Below, in pieces: positions 45,600-58,257 of a stretch of 64,000 nucleotides of DNA (the first letter of the stretch is position 1; the number at the start of each line of letters is the position of its first letter). The stretch covers positions 137,048,833 through 137,112,832 of the forward strand of contig CM053141.1 of NCBI GenBank assembly GCA_028571685.1, written 5' to 3'. Below the pieces are notes generated by a model. That model was not told the origin of the DNA, made no database searches, and was given only the letters and a program-made list of their open reading frames with translations. Both the position numbers and the translations under genes were made by a program. This DNA comes from Heterohyrax brucei. Lineage: Eukaryota; Chordata; Mammalia; Hyracoidea; Procaviidae.

Positions 45600-46394
45600 A
45601 AGGGAAGGAGGCCGTTAATCCAGAAGTCAATGGTCCGAACGTACCAGCTACCCTGCAATCTATGTCCATAAAGATTATAGCCTATGCTTAAGAGCCAGCA
45701 AGCTGCCATCCGAGGAACATCAATTGGTCCCAACCCACTTGGTACAGATAACAACCAAGAACATCAAAGACATGAGGAAAAATGAGCCCAGGAGGCAGAG
45801 GGCCCCATATGATTAGAAGACTGCATCAGCACGAACCCGGAAGTACCAGATGGTGTCCAGCCACCACCAAAGACAACCCTGACAGGGAATGCAATGCAGA
45901 GTCCCTGATGTGGCATGAGAAAAAGAGGTGTGCCAATCAAAAACTCTATTTAAAACCAGAATTGAAGGTTCCACAGTCTGGAAGGTTTCCTGGGAACATG
46001 ACCTCTAGACTTGCTGCTGGCCCAGAACTGAAACCAGTACTGAAGCCAACACTTCAGACAAGGAATGGACTGGAGTCTGGGACACAGAGTGGTGCGTGTG
46101 GTGTGTGTACTTTATATTTTATATATATATATGTATATATATACATATACATGTATACGTTTTATATATATATGTACATGGCTGTCCTACTGGTTTCTTT
46201 TAAGAGGGGAGAGGAGAAGGTAGAGAGAAGGAGACAAGTGTTGGTGAAGCAGATACTGGAAGTAAACAGTGAAAAGGCAGAGTGTGCTGTCACAGGGTGA
46301 GGACAGCAGACAGAGTTAGAAACAGGTGGTTATGCAAAATTCACTTGGATTGGAAACTTTCACTTAATCACAGTAAAAAAAAAAAAAAAGATTA
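45600..46394 (+). mobile_element. L1 3' UTR, 5'-truncated copy with poly(A)
   Basis: Diverged relative of 50313-51184 and of the 2534-3516 3' UTR: 'gccagcaagctgccatccga', 'accagatggtgtccagccac', 'aatggactggagtctggg', ending in a poly(A) run at 46376-46390. A TA-rich expansion interrupts it at 46113-46172. The 172-codon frame at 45782-46300 covers the part where the other copies also have open frames, but the protein sequence agrees only in patches. Confidence 0.7.
46113..46172 (+). repeat. (TA)n-rich simple repeat
   Basis: Imperfect 'tatatatatgtatata' units within the L1 3' UTR. Confidence 0.9.
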
Positions 46395-46419
46395 TAACCT
46401 AAGAAGCCTTCTAGGATGA

Positions 46420-46485
46420 TTCCATTCTGTCTCATTAGTTCCCTGTGAGATGGAATCAATTAGATGACAACGAGTTTTGAGGGGA
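46420..46485 (+). mobile_element. AfroSINE tail fragment
   Basis: 'ctgtgagatggaatcaatta' and 'gatgacaacgagttttgag' are a sense SINE tail. Confidence 0.6.
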
Positions 46486-46713
46486 TAAACAAAAGGAAAA
46501 GCAATAAAATAAGAAGTAGAATATCTATTGTTTTTTAGGTTATTGTGTTTTGACCTAATCTGTATGTGTGCAAGATGGGGAAAAACAAGACTGTCACACA
46601 TAGTCCCTATTGTGAGAGAATCAAGAGTTGCCTGACAATCCAGCTAGGAACCGATTTGTAACAAACAGAAATGAACATATAAAGTGACAGAGCTACCTAG
46701 AACCCTGTTTTTA

Positions 46714-47155
46714 ATACAGGGTCATCCAACAAAAATGTCTTATTTTTGACAGCTCAGGATGACAATATTTGTGAAGCTATAGCAGCCATATTTAGTACTT
46801 TTTTTGATTAATATTGACAAATAGCCAGGAAAAGTTGTGCAATTGCACAATGCAAAGAAATTATTAAAGTTTGTCATCAAAAGTTACCATTTGGTATGGA
46901 TTTGGTCTGGTAGTACTACTGGCCCTTTTCAAGATGAATGAGGAAAGGCTGTGACTGTCAATGGTCAGAGAGATCAGGCTATGATAACTGACTGCTTGCG
47001 GTCCCATTCGGAAGGTGAGGTGGCAGCCATTTACCCGAAGTTCTGTTCCACACACAAGGTCATCAAATGTACTTCAAAATAATAAAACAATGAAAACTGT
47101 ATCATTTACACAACTTGTTTTATTCAAGTTCAAAGATAGGACACCCTTACTGGAA
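46714..47155 (+). mobile_element. Tc1/mariner-type DNA transposon remnant
   Basis: Left end 'tacagggtcatccaac' and right end reversed 'cagtaagggtgtcc' are plausible terminal inverted repeats. Plus-strand translation within about 46900-47075 gives 'GKAVTVNGQRDQAMITDCL' and then 'FCSTHKVIKCTS', text I associate with a mariner-related transposase family. The piece between those motifs is missing and frames are broken, so this is an internally deleted dead copy. Unrelated in sequence to the mariner pieces at 60818-61364. Confidence 0.5.
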
Positions 47156-49259
47156 AACTCTTCTTTTGGGCACTCTTTACACTGTAATACATTATTAGCT
47201 ATAAATTAAACAACAGCATCATTTTTACGTGATCTAAACATTAGATATGATGTGTAATGTTTACCTACTGTAACAAGTAATCAGAAATAAGAAAGTTTTA
47301 TTCAACAATCTGCATGGCTGCTAATCAAATTGATACACAGTTTTGTTTTATTTTTTATTGAGGTTTCTTTTATTAGTTAATGGAAAAATAAAATAAGAAT
47401 ATTTTATTGTACCTGTAGATATCTGGTTTCTAGGAGGAGTTTTCTGGATTATCCCAATAATTTTGCTTAGAAATAATGTAAGTCTTTGAATATCTGAAAC
47501 TTTGGAATCCAACATGTAAAAATTGTCCAAAACTGTGAGATAAGGTTTTCTATTTCTGGAAATAAGATATATGAAACCATCAAAAATATCTCTGAACCTC
47601 AAATAATATTTACCAAACATATAAAAAGAGTAAATGAATAGGAGATACATCATTAATAGTTCCTTAAAAATACAGAGAACTTTAGTATAGAGGAATCACT
47701 TTGTTTTGTTGAGATGATAACATCTGCAGTTGGCTCATCCTAAATCACAAAAGTCTATTTTGTGACAGTTGTGGGTCTCAGAGTAATTCTCATTCAACTC
47801 TTACCTCATTCTAGAGTGGCTTTTGGAAAATATGCTCCATGAGTGATTTAAGTATTAGAGACCTCAACGCATTCTGTGTTTAGCCAGTTACTCCTGGCAG
47901 GAAACAAATGTGGTCTCAGTCCTCAGCAGGGAATTTTCTTTCTTGGCCAGAAGCTAAAACTTAGGGTCCAAACCCAAGATAAATCAATAAAACTCTCTAC
48001 ACTAGAATTTTCTTGTTAGAAGGAAAACAGTGAAGAAAAATGAGGTTTGGGATTGCTTTTCTTATCTTCTTTTAATTTACTTCTGTCCTGTCTAGTCTAG
48101 TCCTTGCTTTTGTGCTTTCCCAAGTGCTCACATTCACACTCAAAACCTCTCTGTTTGTATTAGTTCCTTCTTCATCATACCCCTTTCAAGGGTCTGTCTT
48201 CTCTTTTCTCTTTCTGGATTCTCCAGATCCATTTTGAGGCTAAGTAAATATGTGCTTACGAGTATACATTTATACCCCTACCAACATATTTGCAATTCAG
48301 AAATCTTCAAACTGTATAAATTGGGGCAGACCAACCAGGGACAGGGATACCGTGTTGTCTAAGAGCTATCATCTACTGCTGAAGAACCAGAGAACTAAGA
48401 GGGTACAATCTGCCTTAAGTCGTCTTGGAGGCTAAACTCGAATCCAGCACCAGACCCCAGAACTTTTGACTCCAAGGATCTTTCCACTATATGATGCTAC
48501 AGAGCCCTTTAAAAAAAAATTAAAAAAGCATTAATAGAAATTCAAGATTAATTTTCAATCCTGTACTTCCTCCAACACCAACTCAGATACAATAGACTCT
48601 TCTTGAACATGTATAAGGATAAATGAGCTTACAAAGGTTGAAGCTAAGAAGAAAAACAAAGAAAAGGAAATGAACACTTCAGAATGGAGTCAGATTATGT
48701 TATCCAAGACTCAAGAAGCAAAAGTTCGAGAAGTAAAGTCAGGCAAGGCAGAACTACTTGGTTTAGAATTCCTCTGAATTCCTTTAATCCCTTAGGCCAG
48801 TTTAAGGGAAAGGATCTGACTGTTCTGCATCTGCTAGTGATTGAAGGCAAATGGGAAGCATTGTGTGACTCCTCCATCTGAGAAATATATAGTTCACCAG
48901 GTTATTGTGAAAGTAAACACCGCAAATTGCAGCTGACCCAGCCTGACTCATAAAATGCTGCGATACCTCCAACATACGGGAAACTGATGCCTGAACAGCT
49001 ACAGAAGGAGTTTCCAAAAATGCGCCAGAGAGAAAAATAAGGGCAATAATTTATTGCAAAGATGGTTGAGTGTTAGTTCCTATGTTATCCTCAATATTTA
49101 GTCTGTTACAAAGTATAGATATATTTACAATTAAGCTCTCTTGAGAACTTCCTCACCCTTCCCAGTACTTTAAATCTCTAAACATTTTTCCAAGAAAGTC
49201 TATGTGATGACATAATAGATGTCTGATTATCTAGAGAAACTTTACAAGCATTTAAAACA
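47156..49259. other. Unassigned sequence
   Basis: No gene or repeat family recognised. 48660-49020 is less AT-rich than its surroundings. The 101-codon minus frame at 47348-47653 is AT-rich and shows no domain. Confidence 0.35.
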
Positions 49260-50302
49260 ACATTACTGGCACATAAACATAATGGCAAATATACACACAG
49301 AGCTGGCTGGATAGAATACACAGGAATCAAATCGACTACATCTGTGGAAATAGATGTTGGAGAAGCTCAGTATCATTAGTTACAACAAAGCTAGGGCCAG
49401 CGGTGGAACAGACCATCAATTACTCATATAGGAGTTCAAGCTTAAGCTGAAAAAAATTAAAACAAGCCCACAAGGGCCAAACTGTGACCTTAAGCATACC
49501 CACCTGAATTTAGAGACTATCTCAAGAACTGATCTGATGCTTTGAACACAATGACTGAAGACCAGACAAGTTATGGAGTGACATCAAGGCCATACACAAA
49601 CATACGTATATATATATGAAGAAAGCAAAAGGATTTTCTGAGTTGTAGTCTGGTTATCAAGATGGATGTTAGAAGATACTCAGTCTTGAATGTAGAGGAG
49701 CTAAAACAAAGAGAAGAAATAATAAAGCCGAAGAGCTCAGCAGAAGACTTCAAAGGACTATTTGAAAGATAAAGTAGTAGAAAGAAGTATGCAAAGATGT
49801 GCAGTAAGAAAACCGAAGAGGGAGGGACACACTCAGCATTTCTCAAACTGAAAGAACTGAGGAAAAATATGTATACATCAACGTGCAACACTGAGCATCC
49901 TATAGACAAAAAACTTGAATGATGCAGGAATCGTGGAAAGAATGGACAGACTCATTGCACCAAAACAGAATGGTCAACATTCAACCATTTCAGGAGGTAG
50001 CATATGATCAAGAATAAATAGTATTGAAGGAAGAAGTCCAAGCTGCACTCAAGGGAACTGTATAAAACAAGGCTCCAGGAATTGATGGAATACCAATCAA
50101 GATATTTTAAGAAAGGGATACATTGTTGGAAGCACTCATTCATCTATGCCAAGAAATTTGAAAGACAGCTACCTGACCAACACTTTGGTAGAGATTCGTA
50201 TTTGTGCCCATTCCAAAGAAAAGTGATGCAAGAGAAAGTGGAAATTATTGATTATCATTAATAGCACATGCAAATGCAATTATACTGAAGACAACTCAAA
50301 AA

Positions 50303-50312
50303 TGGCTGCAGC
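50303..50312. repeat. Target-site duplication, left, of the L1 insertion
   Basis: 'tggctgcagc', repeated at 51186-51195. Confidence 0.8.
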
Positions 50313-51185
50313 TTACATTAGAAACAAGAACACTATTAAGTGGACTTAAACATAACATGATACTCCTTCCATCTTAACCTAACATTGCAAGAATAGAGTA
50401 GCTGGGGCAGGGGGCAGGGGACCACACTCTTAGGTGAAAGCAAGGCCAATTGGCACAACTAGCATTTTGCTAAGAGGGCTCTCTGCACTCCACGTTGGTG
50501 AGTGGCGTCTGGGGTCTTAAAAGCTGCCAAGCTGCCATCCGAGGCCACAGCAAATGGTCCCAACTCAGCAGGAACAGATGCTCACCGAGGACCAAAATGA
50601 CATGGGGGAAAGACAACCGAGAAGACAGAGACCCACATCAGTGGGTGCCTACATCAACTTGGAACCGGAAGAACTGGATGGTGCCCGGCCACCACCAGTG
50701 ACAGCTACGATGGAGCTCACAGAGAGGAGTCTCACTGGCAACACAAGAATAAAAAGGGGTGCATCCTGAGGTCCCCACTAAAAGACTTCAATTGATGGTC
50801 TAGTGGTTTCGGGGTTCCCCTGGGAGCACGGCCCCTCGCCCTGATGCTGCCCTTGAACATAAATTATAACGAAGGTCCTCGCTTCGGACAGGAATGGATT
50901 GGACCTGGCGACGCAGGACCATATATTGGATGCACTTTATGGTTCTATACATCTATAGGATGTCATCCTGCTGACCTCTGGCTGGAGGAAGGAGAGTGGG
51001 TGGAGACGAGGGAAAAAAGAGACTGTTGGGAGGATAAGACATGTATGGAGCAGAGAGGAACAGTGTGCTGTCACCGGGCAGGGAGAGCAGTGGAAGCTGC
51101 ATATAGGTGGGTATGTAAATTTACACGGGAATGTACATTTTCACTCAGTTATATTAAATAAAAAATTAAAAAAAAAAAAAAAAAC
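50313..51185 (+). mobile_element. Young L1, 5' truncated to its 3' UTR, with poly(A)
   Basis: Starts in the sequence equal to 3380 of the first L1 read backwards ('aacaagaacactattaag') and runs through the whole 3' UTR to a poly(A) of about 20 nt. High similarity to 2534-3400 reversed makes it the same young family. The open frames 50495-50701 and 50844-51161 match in position and protein sequence those at 2895-3197 and 2625-2846 of the first L1. Confidence 0.92.
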
Positions 51186-51195
51186 TGGCTGCAGC
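51186..51195. repeat. Target-site duplication, right, of the L1 insertion
   Basis: 'tggctgcagc'; RTE resumes here ('gcagcacattgacagg'). Confidence 0.8.
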
Positions 51196-52402
51196 AGCAC
51201 ATTGACAGGGAATGGCCAGAAGTTCAAGCTGATTTCAGAAGAAGACACTGGACAGGTTATGTTACTGCTGACATCAGATGTATTTTGGCTGAAAGCAGGA
51301 AATAACTAAAGATGCTTATCTGTGTTCTGTTGTCTATATAAAGGCATTCTATTGTTTGACATTATAAATTATAGCTAACACTGCAAAGAGTGGAATGGGA
51401 ATTCCAGAACACTTAATTGTGTTCACGAGAAAGTGGTACATAGTCCAAGAGGCAGTTGTTGGAACAGAACAAAGTGATATTGTGCAGTTTAAAATCAGAA
51501 GAGTATGTGTCAGGATTATATCTATTTGCCACACTTATTCGATCTGTATGATGAGCAAATAATCTCAGAAGGGGACTGTATGCAAAAGAATGCAGCTTCA
51601 GGATCAGAGGAAGACTGATTAATGTCTGCAGGATGAAGGTGTCACAACCTCTTGCTGAAAGTGAGGAGAACTTGAAACATTTACCTAACAAACAGCAAAA
51701 ACTACTGTCTTCAGTATAGATTACACCCCAGCACAAAGAAAACAAAAATTCTTATGACTAGACCAACAAGCAGCATCATGATAAACAGAGAAAATACTCA
51801 CTTTTTCATGAATTTCATTTCTCTTGGGTCTGTAATCAACACCCTTGGAAGCATCAGACCAGCAATCAAACAATATATGGCATCATTCACATCTTCTGTA
51901 AAAGACCTTTCAAGTGTTAAAAAGCAAAGATGCCACTGTGAGAATTCAGATGCACCTGACCAAAGCCCTAGTGTCTTTAGTCACCTCATATGCATCTGGA
52001 AGTTAGACAATGAATAAGAAAGACTAAAGAAGAATTGGAGTCTTTGAATTATGGTACTGGCCAAGAATATTTACTTCTTCTAGGCGGCCAAAAGAAGGAA
52101 CAAGTCTGTCCTGGAAGAAGCACAGCCAGTGTGCTCATTAGAAGCAAGGATGACAAGACTTTGTTTGACATACTCTGGACATGTTATCAGGAGGGATCAG
52201 TCAATGGGGAGGGACATCATGTGTGAAGCAGAGGGTCATCAAAAAAGAGGAAGACTGGATGAGACGTCTTGACATAGCAGCTACAACAATGGGCTCAGAC
52301 ATAGCAAAGATTATGGGGATGGTGCAGGATCAAGCACTGTTTTGTTTTGTTGTCATTGTTGTCATTGTGAGTTGGAACAGACTTACTGGCACCTAACAAC
52401 AG

Positions 52403-53734
52403 CTACTAGCATATACCATTTGAAAGATCCCCATATGAGTTTGTAATGGGCTAAGTTTTAAGTACAAAATAAAATTCATGTTAACTAAGAAGTTTTATAC
52501 ATAAGAAGAAGAGGCACAGAAAGGCCAAACTATTTGCAGTTTTCTATTAGGTCATAAATTATTGAAAAATGGATACTTATCCCTTCTTAGCATGATCATT
52601 TTAATGACATCTGTGACTGACCTTTATGAGCAGAAATCAGGTCCCTCAGTGGGCAACATAACTGTGTAGGCAATGGAGGTATTTGTTTTGGTCCTGCAGG
52701 ATTTCTCCGATCCAAGGGTTGAATTAGAATCTTCAACCAAAGCCAAATGTGTCGTTAGCCAGAAATTTCTAAGGTTCAACTCAAAGCTGTCATGAACTGA
52801 CTTCAAACTTATGTATGCATGATGGGATAGAAAAAGGAAGAAGAAGAGGGAGAGAGTATAAAAGAAAAGAGAGGAAGGGGGAGAGAGATCGTGGAGAAAA
52901 ACAAATTTAATCTAAAAGGAATAAAGATGTATACTGTACTATTTGCAATTCTAACATACTAGAAAAAAATAATAGATCCAGTTAAAAATTTATTTTGCTA
53001 TCATCTCTTCATGTCTCTTTTCAAACAACCAAGTACACTGATATCCTCCCAATGTCCAAAAGCTGACTACCTCCCAATTTTTCCCTGATAGTCTGATGGT
53101 ATTACTACTGTTTCTCTATGTTTAATCCTGGAAACACTTTTTTTGTGTAGGGGGACAGGGGATTGGTTCATCTTCAACTTTGAATCTAGAAACCTCCCAG
53201 AACTGCTTTGCCTTGAATAATACCATTGCTAGATTATATTTTCAATTGTTTAATGATATTGTCAAATTCACTTTTGTCCTGAAAAAATACTTGTACTCTA
53301 ATGTAAACTAAGACAAAAAGTAATATTTGAATATTAACTATTCCAAAATGGAGTTTTGAGAATGGATAAAGTCGGGCAATCTTATACAGATGGTAAAGCT
53401 CAAAATATTCTGGAATTTTTTTTCCCCTAAGCAATTTGGATAATTTGGTGTTGAGTAAGTGAAAGAGGAGTAATGACAAAGGGATTCGATGCATTTGTGT
53501 TCGTGTCACACTCAAGAGCCTGTGAAATTGTTTTGTACAGGCATCTGCAATACTAGACTAGTTCTTGGCATAACTCAAAAGTGAATATTTACTTATTCAC
53601 ACTCCTTGGTCTCTTCCAACTGTAACAAGAACTGTTTTGAAAAACTCTTCTACAAGCAAATAACTTTAGAGGAAAAATCCTCATTTTAATTCCAGTTATA
53701 AGACTTAGGTCAGTTTGGAGGTACCTAGGTCTAT
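52403..53734. other. Mostly unassigned sequence
   Basis: A short MIR-like piece may lie at 52505-52570 ('gaggcacagaaaggccaaac'). Purine-rich stretch at 52828-52892. No gene recognised. Confidence 0.4.
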
Positions 53735-55085
53735 TTTTGTTGTTATGTACTATCAAGTTGATTCCAATTCACGGTGACAATATGTGCAGCAGAAATAAAC
53801 CCCGCCTGGTTCTCCTGACTAATATGTCGAAAGTAGGTGAGAGTGTTGCCATCCTCACTTCTAGTGCTCATTCTGGCTATACTTTTTCTGAGACAGATTT
53901 GTTTATTCTTTTGGCAGTCCGTGGCATATTCAATATTCTTTGCCAACACAGTAATTAAAAAGCATAATTCTTCTTCTGTCTTCCTTGTTCACTGTCCAGC
54001 TTTCACGTGCAGCTTTCACATTTTCCAGTCCTAGTGCATTGGTCTTCACCTTTGCTGAGCATACACAATGAATAAGTATAGTGAAAGGATATAACCACGA
54101 TGCACATCTTTCCCGACTTTAAACAAGCAGTGTCTGTCTAATCTACTACCGCTTGCTCTATGTATGTTCCTCATGAGCACAATTAAAAGGTTCTAAACTC
54201 CCATTCTTCACAATGTTGTCCATAATTTCTCATGATCCACACAGTGGAATGCCTTTACATAAACAGTAAGATGTAAGGAAACATCTTTCTCTTATTGTCT
54301 GCTTTCAGCTAAGAACCATCTGACATAGCAATAATAAAGTTTCTTCTACTTCATCTTCTGAATCTGGCTTAAATTTCTGAAAGTTAACTGTCAATGTTCT
54401 GCTGTAACTACTTTTGAGTGATCTTCAGCAAAATTTTACTTACATGTGATATTAATGATATCATTGAATAATTTTGACATTTAGTTTGATCGTCGTTCTT
54501 TGGAGTAGGTGCAACTATGGATGTGTTACAGTTGGTTGGCCAGGTAGATAGATGTCTTTCAAATTTTTTGACACAGGCAAGTGAGCACTTTCAGTGCTGC
54601 ATCCATTTGTTGCAACATCTCAGTTGACATTCTGTAAGTTTCTGGAACTTTGATTTCACCAATCCCTTCAGTAAAGCTTGGACCACTTCCTTCACTATGG
54701 CCAGTTTTGATAATATTCATAAGCTACCTCTTGAAATGTCTGAACATTGACCATTTCTTTTTGGTACAGCTACTCCATGTGCACTTCCTTTATTTTGATG
54801 CTTCCTCTGTCATTTATTATATTCTCCATAGAATCCTTCAGTATTGTAACTAGAGGCTTGAATCTTTTCTTCAGTTCTTTCGGCTTGAAAAGTGCAGAAT
54901 ATGTTCTTCTCCTTTGGTTTCCTTCTCCAGATCTTTGTTCATTTCATTATAATACCTTACTTTGTCTGTTGGAGCTGTCCTTTGAGATCTTTTCTTTAGT
55001 TCTTTTAATTCATCATTTCTTCCTTTCAACTTAGCTACTTTGATCTTCTCTTTCTCTCACATCTTTTTAACAATGCTTTGGTTTC
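53735..55085 (-). mobile_element. RTE LINE, 5' truncated, rearranged
   Basis: Antisense RTE. The tail side begins 'gttgttatgtactatcaag', then 'ttcttttggcagtccgtgg', 'cttccttgttcactgtccag', 'tgaagaaaatttt'-region equivalents, 'ggttggccaggtagatag' and 'gctgcatccatttgttgc'. Part of the segment that normally precedes the C-terminal block is missing after about 54025. Inactive. Confidence 0.8.
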
Positions 55086-56000
55086 TTCATATATCATTGA
55101 TAAACCTATTAATAATAGTATATTATCACCTTTGAAGTAGAAATTTCATTTTGAGAAATTCATTGAACATAGAAATTTGTTTTGTTTTTAAGAGAAATTA
55201 ATGACGAAACAGTTCTTTTCCTTACAATTTAGAATCTACAATGTGAGCGCAGCAAAAATAAGAATCCCTGGGTCTGAAAAGTCACCTACTTGATATGACC
55301 AGTCCTTTCTCATCAGTTTTGTGTGTTTTTTTCTTGTGACTTCTCACTTTACTCACTGCCAGAAAGTCTGCTCTTCCCTTAAGGCCTAAGTAAAACTGAA
55401 CCCTTTCTTTGAATTTCCTTAGCACAATTGAGTTATGCTAGAAATTTCCAGTATAATACTTTCATATTAAGGGTTAAAAATTTATAAGAAGCATAAAAAC
55501 TGTCCTCACTTGTGGGACTTAACTCACAACGCCCAAGGAAGCTATGAATGACTTGCCAAGCCAAGTGCCGTTGAGTCGGACTTAGGCAGATGCTATTTAT
55601 AGGACAGGAACTTGACCAAACATAGAAAGGGTAGATAAACATTACTGTGCAACAGAAAACATGGCAAATACCAAGTATAGCCCATGCTTTGGCTGTGCTA
55701 GCATCAGTAGGTTCCCCTTTTTGTACTTAAACATTCCAACAACCAGATGTTACTGCTTCACACAGATGTGCTCTCCCTGTGCTCGTAAAGAGGGACAATC
55801 AAAATTCTCATTAGCTAATGTATTCAAGATTCTTCTTCTAATCCCAGTACAAGATCATCTTGATGACCCAGACTGAGAGCTTAATTGTAACATTATCCTC
55901 AACATACCCTAGGGAATTAATTTTATTCTGATACCAATTCTTTTGGTTGTCTCTATGTTTGTGTGTCTTCTCTAACACAGAAGTTAAATATCCAGCAGGA
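55086..56000. other. Unassigned sequence
   Basis: A 30-nt SINE/RTE-type tail is visible at 55558-55588 ('gccaagccaagtgccgttga'). Otherwise no gene or repeat recognised. Confidence 0.4.
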
Positions 56001-56164
56001 AGTACAGCACACTTTCTATACTCTAACTAATAGAACTAGATCTCACAGTTTAAAGGTCACAGCCGTCTAGACTGCCAAGCCTTTCTAAGACTTTAGATAC
56101 CAGCCCAAAGTTTGGAGGCTCCCATGACACCCTGATTTCTTACTTGCTGGTTACAAATTTAGTG

Positions 56165-56765
56165 GTCTCCTCTACTGCCTCAGTATGCCAACCACAAACT
56201 TAGGTTTCCCCAGGTTGCCTTTTCCTTATTTCTGACTTACTGGTCTTGATAATTATCTAGAATAACTCACAGAATTCAGGCAAATGTTATACTTAAAATG
56301 ATAATCATTGTTTTGTTGCAGCAAAATGAATACAAATGAAGAGATTCACAGGGCAAGGTCTGGGTAGATTCCCAGCACAAATTTTCTGTGTCCTAAAGTG
56401 CACGTTACCCTCTCAATACCACTGATGTCTTTCATCAACCAGGAAGTCCTGGAGGTTCATTGTTTATAGTTTTTAAAAGGGGTTAATTATGTGAGCAATT
56501 GCCTCTGTGGTTGAACTCAGCACCTAGCCCCTGACTCCTTGAGACCAGTCTTATATGTGGTGGGTCTTTTTGTGCAGGCCAGCCCCCCCATTGGGGTCTC
56601 TTCATTAATATAACCCTCAGATGCAGTACGGAGGCCTCACGGACAACAAAGTCTCTAACAACTTAGTAAATTTTATGGTTTTAGAGGCTCTCTCTCAGGA
56701 ACCAAGGACAAAGGCCAAATTCTTTGGATAAAGTTCATTGTAAATACCATGACTCTCTATATAAG
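56165..56765 (-). mobile_element. LTR of an old endogenous retrovirus-like element (ERVL type)
   Basis: Antisense LTR-like text: 'gagattcacagggcaaggtc', 'aaccaggaagtcctggaggt', 'gaactcagcacctagcccc', 'tttttgtgcaggccagcc', 'ctcttcattaatataaccc', 'ggaaccaaggacaaaggcca' near the 5' end. No retroviral gene can be read. Class is from memory and the exact ends are uncertain. 56000-56164 may belong to it. Confidence 0.5.
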
Positions 56766-57330
56766 ACAGTAGGGAAACAACAGAAGAAAAAATGGGGAAA
56801 ACATCACAGCAATAAAGAAAATACTCATAGAGACTATAATCCTTGTTTCTGAAATGGTTATGAGGTCATAGTTGTTAATAACTGCTTCCTTGTTTCCGTG
56901 TACATTGCGTACTTCATTTACCTTTTTGCAGCAGTACCTCAAAGCTTCCTTCGTAAAGGATCTTCTTTTGTGATACCCCATAGACGTCTATAAAACCCCT
57001 GCTACAGGGAGATACTCCATTGTATAACAACAATCCTATTTCTCTTAAACACCTTGGAAAAATAAGCCCAATATGCTTTGAAATCCTTTCTTTTGTGTGT
57101 GCTGATTTATTCAGTGGCATGAGGTATCTACTACGGCTGGGGCAGTCTCAGTGAAACCACTGTTACATTCCTTGGTGGAAGTCATTCATATACTGGGTCT
57201 TCAGGGCTCTAGATTAGTAGAGGCCAGTGAAAATGTGATGTGGAGCAAAAAGCTTGGAAGTTGCCACTCTTGTTCTTGTACCCTTCATCACCCAGACCCA
57301 TGTTTTCAGGCCAAGGGATAAAGATCACCA
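56766..57330. other. Possible further LTR-type sequence
   Basis: 'ccccatagacgtctataaaa' and 'gctgatttattcagtggcat' have an LTR promoter-like look. Two short minus frames (56757-56981, 56914-57120) have no recognised product. Not assigned. Confidence 0.3.
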
Positions 57331-58257
57331 CTGACTGATTGACTATTACTCATTGTTTGGTTCTATACCACAAATGCCAGTCTCACAGTATTTTTTAGTA
57401 AATGCATAAATAAAGGCTTCAAGAGATGTTCCACCTTCCCGTAGTTTGGACCACTGGTAGAAGCCTGGTAAGCAAGAAAAGGGAATCTAAATAAAGATAT
57501 TGGTCTATTTCAGAGAATGATTCAACATTCAAACATTCAGCATCAGATGGCTGACTGGCTTTCTCTCGGGTACAGACATACTAGGTCTCAGTGGTGGTCA
57601 CTATTAGAAAACCGGTTACCTGTCTGTGGTAGTAAACAGGCCACCTTGGTAAGAGCAAATACAAGTTATGTTGGGTAAGCACACACAAAATTTTATTCCT
57701 CATATTATAGCCACATGAACAATGATATCTTTGAAAAAGCTTTGGGGTGATTTTCTTCCCAGGGTAGGGGGCAGGGAGGCTGAAATATCCACTCAGGTAA
57801 CTCTTACCCAATCATCTTTGTAACAAATCACCCTCCTCTGTAATCTCACTCCCTTTATAATTATACAACTAACTGCTGCTTCTCTATCAGTGCATATTGG
57901 TATCTCAAAACATCTTTTCAAGTAGACAGTGAAATGCACCACCTAGAATTAGGACCATGGGGTAGGTTTTTCTCATGACATCCTTTAGGTCTCCACAGTG
58001 ACAAAGTCTAAGACAACCCCCTTCTGACTGATGTGAGCATGTAAGAAAACGTCGTGTGTTACCCAGATGTAGAAGGACTTCCAGTCATATCAGGGAAGTC
58101 ACCAGTACTGAGTGAAGAAGAGGGCAGTGAGAGAAGCAGACTCAGTGGAAATGCTCTTATTAGTGCTTTCAAGCCCTGCTGAAGCACATATTATATATGT
58201 CACTTGTAATTAGTGACAATATCACCAGCCTTCTGACTTGATACAACTTGCTAAGAA
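57331..58257. other. Unassigned sequence
   Basis: No gene or repeat family recognised. Confidence 0.4.

Larger units (their letters stand above)
49260..52402 (+). mobile_element. RTE LINE, 5' truncated, carrying an L1 insertion
   Basis: Sense RTE from 'ggcacataaacataatggc' to the tail 'ggcacctaacaacag'. Coding landmarks are 'gcatatgatcaagaataaat' (50000), 'tccaagctgcactcaaggg' (50037), 'gagtatgtgtcaggattat' (51501, the RT motif region) and 'catgataaacagagaaa' (51777). The 3' part includes 'ggacatgttatcaggaggga' (52178). An L1 3' end with target-site duplications (50313-51185) splits it. Many stops; inactive. Confidence 0.87.

Noticed and set aside
45782..46300. 172-codon frame as a host gene
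   Set aside because: It lies wholly in a diverged L1 3' UTR and runs through a TA-rich simple repeat.
56757..57120. Retroviral coding remnants in two short minus-strand frames
   Set aside because: No recognisable gag, pol or env motif; too short to support.
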